Origin: JAVBNJ01 sp031551625
GTDB taxonomy: Bacteria > Bacteroidota > Bacteroidia > Bacteroidales > UBA932
Assembly (NCBI GenBank): GCA_031551625.1
Contig: JAVBNJ010000129.1
Span: 1 to 8,093, forward strand
Direction: 5' to 3'
DNA: 8,093 bases
The notes under the pieces are model-generated. The model was not told the DNA's origin and made no database searches. It was given only the letters and a program-made list of their open reading frames with translations. Positions 6,501 through 8,093 of the stretch are shown in pieces. Each line of letters starts with the position of its first letter. Position 1 is the stretch's first letter. Both the position numbers and the translations under genes were made by a program.

Positions 6501-7200
6501 GGCACAATTAATTGATGAAAAATGGCTCAAAGCTTATGCTATGGTGGGCTTCTGGCCAGCCAACAGTAAAGGCGACGACATTGAATTCTATACCGACGAT
6601 ACCCGCGAACGGAAACTCGACGTGATTCACACCCTGCGCCAGCAAACGCCTGCCAACGGCGACGAAAATTATTATGCACTGGCCGATTACGTAGCACCCA
6701 AAGGAACAAATGTAGCCGACTATTGCGGTGGTTTTGTTGCGACAACTGGCATTGGCCTCGAAGAAAAAGTAAATACATTCAAAGCGCAAGGCGACGACTA
6801 CCGGGCGCTATTGTTGCAAGGCATTGCCGACCGCCTGGCCGAAGCGTTCTCCGAGCACTTGCACGAGCGTGTGCGCACGGAGTTCTGGCCCTACGACCCG
6901 AAAGGCAAACATCCGGGAATCCGCCCTGCTATAGGCTACCCCACAATGCCCGACCATTCCGAGAAAACCACGCTGTTCCGCTTGCTCGACGTAGAAAAGC
7001 ACATGCCCGTCCGACTTACCGAAAACATGGCAATGCAACCTGTATCGTCTGTATGCGGCCTGTACATTGCCCATCCTCAGGCACACTACTTCCATGTGGG
7101 CCATATTCTCGACGACCAACTCGCCGATTATGCCCGCCGCAAACAATTGTCCATCGAGGAACTAAAGAAGTTCTTGTCGAACGAGAAGCTGTCAGTTTAA
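3526..7200 (+). CDS. metH: Cobalamin-dependent methionine synthase, four-domain
   Basis: A cytosolic enzyme that moves the methyl group of 5-methyltetrahydrofolate through cobalamin to homocysteine. At 1224 residues it is full length (E. coli 1227). The homocysteine domain (about 1-325) has DGAMGTM (16-22) and zinc ligands C243, C306 and C307. The folate domain (about 345-620) has NFINVGERTNVTGS (351-364), LDSSSF (429-434), DPN (518-520) and GGISNLSFAFR (556-566). The cap (about 660-750) precedes the B12 Rossmann domain with D764-x-H766-x2-G769 (lower axial His), SGL (811-813) and IGGATTSK (839-846). The activation domain (about 910-1224) has E1106, R1133-PAIGYP and Y1188. N954 stands where E. 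coli has AdoMet-binding Asp946, by my hand alignment. Two linkers are built from a GC-rich repeat: FPLGGQGGLP (195-204) and residues 631-657. The gene ends TAA-TAG in frame. Confidence 0.98.
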   Translation: MNDIKELLQQRILVLDGAMGTMIQHYNLTEADFRGKLFASHPCELKGNNDVLTLTRPDIIKEIHRQYLEAGADIIESNTFSCNRISMADYGLESNVYELNLRAVQLAKEAAAEFSTPGKPRFVAGSIGPTNRSASLSPDVNNPGFRNITFDNLVAAYTEQLKGLIDGGVDLLLIETVFDTLNAKAALYAIEQLQFPLGGQGGLPVMLSATITDQSGRTLSGQTLEAFLVSVSHYPLLSIGLNCAFGAEQMRPFLQELSEKAGVFVSVYPNAGLPNSLGGYDETPESMAVHIQDYLKSNLINIVGGCCGTTPAHIRTIAEAVKDAKPRSIAKPATILRLSGLEALTITPESNFINVGERTNVTGSARFAKLIKAGDYENALAVARQQIEDGAVILDINMDEGMLDAKAEMTTFLNLIASEPDIARVPVMLDSSSFDVIEAGLKCLQGKGVVNSISLKEGEEKFLAQAQKIKNYGAAIVVMAFDEQGQADTYECRIAVCQRSYNLLTKKLGIPPYDIIFDPNVLAIGTGLEEHNNYAVDFIETVRWIKQNLPGTKVSGGISNLSFAFRGNTTIREAMHSVFLYHAIRAGLDMAIVNAGMLTVYETIPKDLLELAEDLVLNRRPDATERLIKYSSPAPQRGNAVDKGATVISSPLGGGGAVEARLALALVKGNDTTLETDIDEAWEKYGQTLKIIEGPLMDGMNTVGELFGCGKMFLPQVVKSARVMRKAVALLEQKDLINFQNLSNPNTALQKKAGKILLATVKGDVHDIGKNIVSVVLACNNFEVIDAGVMVPCQKILEMARAEKVDMIGLSGLITPSLEEMIHAAKEMEREGFTIPLLIGGATTSKLHTAVKIAPCYSGPVIHTSDASRGALTAVSLANTDTRDAFLKQLNEDYASLRNLHETKQPVKEYLPITEAQKRHYITDWKKYGVTTPKFLEPRYLRNYNMEIISRYINWEPLFHVWGLYGRFPELLKKENAGHEAKKLLADAQKMLAQLIDEKWLKAYAMVGFWPANSKGDDIEFYTDDTRERKLDVIHTLRQQTPANGDENYYALADYVAPKGTNVADYCGGFVATTGIGLEEKVNTFKAQGDDYRALLLQGIADRLAEAFSEHLHERVRTEFWPYDPKGKHPGIRPAIGYPTMPDHSEKTTLFRLLDVEKHMPVRLTENMAMQPVSSVCGLYIAHPQAHYFHVGHILDDQLADYARRKQLSIEELKKFLSNEKLSV
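4108..4134 (+). repeat. Half-copy of a GC-rich palindromic repeat inside metH (homocysteine domain)
   Basis: TTCCCCCTTGGGGGGCAGGG, continuing as GGGGCTT, encodes FPLGGQGGL (residues 195-203). It matches the right arm of the larger element at 5472-5498 almost base for base, with a CA in place of T between the two G-runs. It is in the same reading frame, giving PLGG(Q)GG in both. It falls in the variable loop between the LYAIEQLQ helix and the PVMLSATI strand of the homocysteine domain. Loop length seems close to that of relatives, so it may have replaced rather than lengthened the loop. Confidence 0.65.
5414..5498. repeat. GC-rich palindromic element forming a metH interdomain linker
   Basis: The left arm at 5414-5441 (ACAGCTCCCCCGCCCCCCAA, then AGGGGGAA) and the right arm at 5472-5498 are inverted copies: 25 of 27 positions match, with one extra G on the left. 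They enclose a 30-nt centre that itself has GTCG/CGAC (5446-5449, 5459-5462). In frame it encodes residues 631-657, SSPAPQRG ... SSPLGGGGA, exactly between the folate and cap domains. The opposite strand is also open and reads SPPTPQRG ... VPPLGGGGA, so the element gives a near-identical peptide in either orientation. The composition (C6, G5, G6 and G7 runs, GGG glycine codons) is unlike the rest of metH. Confidence 0.8.
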
Positions 7201-7249
7201 TAGTTCAAATTTCAAGATTACGACAAGCCTTGAAAAAATAGAAACATTG

Positions 7250-7280
7250 TTTGGTAATTAAAAATTTTTCAATACATTTG
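7250..7280 (+). promoter_or_regulatory. Strong Bacteroidetes-type promoter match (TTTG - 19 nt - TACATTTG)
   Basis: TTTG at 7250-7253, a 19-nt spacer and TACATTTG at 7273-7280 match both boxes of the Bacteroidetes consensus with ideal spacing. Transcription would start near 7287, about 370 bp upstream of the next long gene. No sizeable ORF follows directly, which suggests either a non-coding transcript or a long leader for the gene at 7654. Confidence 0.55.
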
Positions 7281-7286
7281 TGCATT

Positions 7287-7390
7287 CATAAGACGTTCTT
7301 TTAGCTCGGTTAATCCTGTATCGGGAATCTGCAAAATTTCAATGAAACAATGGATTTAAGAGAACACGTATTAAACGTGGGCTTTTATTT
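7287..7390 (+). ncRNA. Candidate structured small RNA downstream of metH
   Basis: The predicted transcript from the promoter above folds by hand. GTTCTTTTA (7295-7303) pairs over 9 positions, one of them G-U, with TAAGAGAAC (7357-7365). Inside, TTTC-AAT-GAAA (7337-7347) forms a small hairpin. At the 3' end CACGT (7365-7369) and ACGTG (7375-7379) form a hairpin, followed by GGCTTTTATTT, a plausible intrinsic terminator. The size would be about 100 nt. I do not recognise an RNA family. Pairing was found by eye without energies or covariation, and the 3' hairpin has only 5 bp, so this is a hypothesis. Confidence 0.3.
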
Positions 7391-7466
7391 ATATTGTTTC
7401 AGGTATTGCAGAACCTCCGATATAATAAGTAAAAGTTCACGTTTCTTCATTGTAAATATTGAATAG
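7350..7466 (+). CDS. Tiny ORF, 38 codons, doubtful
   Basis: ATG at 7350 to TAG at 7464-7466 encodes a 38-residue peptide beginning MDLREHVLNVGFYLYCFRYC. It is aromatic- and Cys-containing, with no recognised domain or signal peptide. It overlaps the candidate RNA 3' hairpin and a 21-codon ORF on the other strand, so at most one of these readings is likely to be real. No clear ribosome-binding site is seen. Confidence 0.12.
   Translation: MDLREHVLNVGFYLYCFRYCRTSDIISKSSRFFIVNIE
7385..7450 (-). CDS. Micro-ORF, 21 residues, unknown
   Basis: On the minus strand ATG at 7450 to TAA at 7385-7387 encodes a 21-residue peptide beginning MKKRELLLIISEVLQYLKQY. It has a basic start and a plausible amphipathic helix, which looks more protein-like than the opposite-strand ORF. 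The upstream sequence is A/T-rich with no clear TAnnTTTG promoter. After the stop, CACGT-TTAAT-ACGTG with TTCTCTT could act as a weak terminator. It would be antisense to the candidate small RNA. No family is recognised. Confidence 0.22.
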   Translation of the reverse strand: MKKRELLLIISEVLQYLKQYK

Positions 7467-7496
7467 TTGAAACTGAAAGGCAGCAATTAAAAAATC

Positions 7497-7589
7497 GTAG
7501 CAAGGGGTTGTTGTGTTTGTTTGTTGATAGGACGCGGATGACGCCGATTAGACGGATTTACGCGGATTTTAAAACAACCCCGAAGCTAC
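7497..7589. repeat. Palindromic repeat with internal CGCGGATTTA tandem units
   Basis: Outer arms GTAGC-AA-GGGGTTGTT (7497-7512) and AACAACCCC-GAA-GCTAC (7573-7589) are inverted copies, with all 14 paired bases matching around a small internal loop. Between them four degenerate 10-bp units lie head to tail at 7531-7570: GACGCGGATG, ACGCCGATTA, GACGGATTTA, CGCGGATTTT. Strings of CGCGGATT-like units of this kind occur between genes in many Bacteroidetes, from memory. On the minus strand the hairpin is followed by GATTTTTT, so it could end transcripts coming from the right, but no minus-strand gene is seen there. Confidence 0.6.
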
Positions 7590-7619
7590 AACAATTTATT
7601 CACTTATTGGCGGATAAAC

Positions 7620-7633
7620 TAACTAATTAGTTA
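7620..7633. promoter_or_regulatory. 14-bp perfect palindrome upstream of the secreted-protein gene
   Basis: TAACTAATTAGTTA is a perfect palindrome ending 20 bp before the ATG at 7654. Its place fits an operator or a leader hairpin, but in such AT-rich sequence it may be chance. No TAnnTTTG element is close by. Confidence 0.25.
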
Positions 7634-7653
7634 TAAATTAAACTAAATAAACT

Positions 7654-8093
7654 ATGAAAAAAATCTACTATGTATTCTTACTATTGCTTTGTGCACATAT
7701 TGGCTATGCAGCCAGCTGTGTATCGGTGCGGCAAGTAGCCGCCAACTATTCAACCAAGCAGGTAACTTTTGATTTGGCATGGTCAACCTGTACCGGCACC
7801 CACAATTACAAAACGTGGGTGATTGTCGATTACCGCACCGTTAATGCCAATGGTACCAAAGGCGCCTGGACGCGCGCTACTGTCAGCGGCACCAGCGTCG
7901 GCACCTTGGTGAGCGCCAGCAAAGGCGTGTGGGTAACGGGTTCGGCGAGTAAAACCCAGCGGGTAACGCTCACATTAAGCGGTATGCCCGCCAAATTCGA
8001 CTGGTGTGCTAATGCGTTAGACTACCCACCACAAGCCATAATGAACAACGGCACCTATACGCTGAAAGGCACTCCCCCGTTTACGATCAACGG
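7654..8093 (+). CDS. Secreted protein of unknown function, N-terminal 146 residues (runs off the window)
   Basis: An open frame runs from ATG 7654 to the right edge without a stop. Residues 1-20 are a Sec signal peptide: basic MKK, hydrophobic core YYVFLLLLCAHIG, likely cleavage in GYA-ASC. C22 is in the mature part, and the site does not look like a lipobox. The mature part is rich in Ser, Thr, Gly and Val with alternating polar and hydrophobic residues, suggesting beta-sandwich folds. Examples are VTFDLAWSTC, YKTWVIVDYR and QRVTLTLSG, and cysteines are C22, C46 and C118. TLKGTPPFTIN (136-146) looks like the start of a following repeat or PKD-like segment. The product is probably periplasmic, outer-membrane-bound or exported, perhaps with a C-terminal sorting domain beyond the window. 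I cannot name the family. The start fits the A-rich leader (ACTAAATAAACT). Confidence 0.8.
   Translation, partial: MKKIYYVFLLLLCAHIGYAASCVSVRQVAANYSTKQVTFDLAWSTCTGTHNYKTWVIVDYRTVNANGTKGAWTRATVSGTSVGTLVSASKGVWVTGSASKTQRVTLTLSGMPAKFDWCANALDYPPQAIMNNGTYTLKGTPPFTIN

Larger units (their letters stand above)
7201..7653. other. Long intergenic region with regulatory and repeat content
   Basis: This 453-bp AT-rich stretch between metH and the secreted-protein gene has no long gene. It holds a strong promoter match (7250-7280), a foldable segment that may be a small RNA (about 7287-7390), two overlapping tiny ORFs on opposite strands (7350-7466 and 7385-7450), a palindromic repeat (7497-7589) and a 14-bp AT palindrome (7620-7633). 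A TTTCAAG/CTTGAAA stem just after metH (7210-7235) has no T-tract and is not a convincing terminator. Confidence 0.6.

Noticed and set aside
7210..7235. metH intrinsic terminator (TTTCAAG/CTTGAAA stem)
   Set aside because: The loop is 12 nt, the stem is weak and there is no T-tract after it.
6723..7241. 172-codon plus-strand ORF overlapping the 3' part of metH
   Set aside because: It is Arg/Pro-rich shadow coding over the conserved MetH activation domain, which is clearly the real frame.
1..8093. CRISPR arrays, tRNA or rRNA genes
   Set aside because: No regularly spaced identical repeats with unique spacers and no tRNA-like or rRNA-like segments were seen on either strand.

Overview
The window looks like a chromosomal piece of a Bacteroidetes (Bacteroidota) bacterium, possibly Bacteroidales-like. 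The evidence is as follows. Several intergenic gaps carry the Bacteroidetes-type promoter (TTG/TTTG, a spacer of about 19-21 nt, then TAnnTTTG). Start codons are preceded by A-rich leaders rather than strong Shine-Dalgarno sites. The gene set is panC-panD plus a flippase-like membrane protein, and a full-length four-domain MetH. A signal-peptide protein with a Ser/Thr/Gly-rich mature part sits at the right edge.

Layout. Positions 1-141 are the right end of an insertion sequence: the last 41 codons of an ISAs1-like transposase (+) and a terminal repeat ending in CCCTG. Positions 217-832 (-) are a MntA/HepT (nucleotidyltransferase/HEPN) toxin-antitoxin pair with an 8-bp overlap and its own candidate promoter. 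Positions 948-3404 (-) hold panC, panD and a UPF0104/LPG-synthase-TM-like integral membrane protein. The 161-bp gap between panD and the membrane protein is filled with nested inverted repeats. Positions 3405-3525 are a divergent promoter region with one TATCTTTG element facing each way. Positions 3526-7200 (+) are metH, the cobalamin-dependent methionine synthase. Positions 7201-7653 are a long intergenic region with a very good promoter, a candidate structured small RNA, tiny ORFs and a 93-bp palindromic repeat. From 7654 to the edge is the start of a secreted protein of unknown function.

How the genes work together. PanD makes beta-alanine and PanC condenses it with pantoate to pantothenate, the precursor of coenzyme A; panB is not in the window. 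MetH transfers the methyl group of 5-methyltetrahydrofolate to homocysteine. It is transcribed divergently from panC with a leader too short for a riboswitch. The TA pair and the IS form a small accessory patch downstream of the pan genes.

The most unusual feature is inside metH. A GC-rich inverted repeat (27-28 nt arms, about 30 nt loop) makes up the linker between the folate and cobalamin-cap domains. A second, half-length relative lies in a loop of the homocysteine domain. Both are in frame, and the full copy encodes nearly the same PQRG...PLGGGGA peptide on both strands. This behaves like a palindromic element that spreads into protein-coding genes at positions tolerant of insertion.
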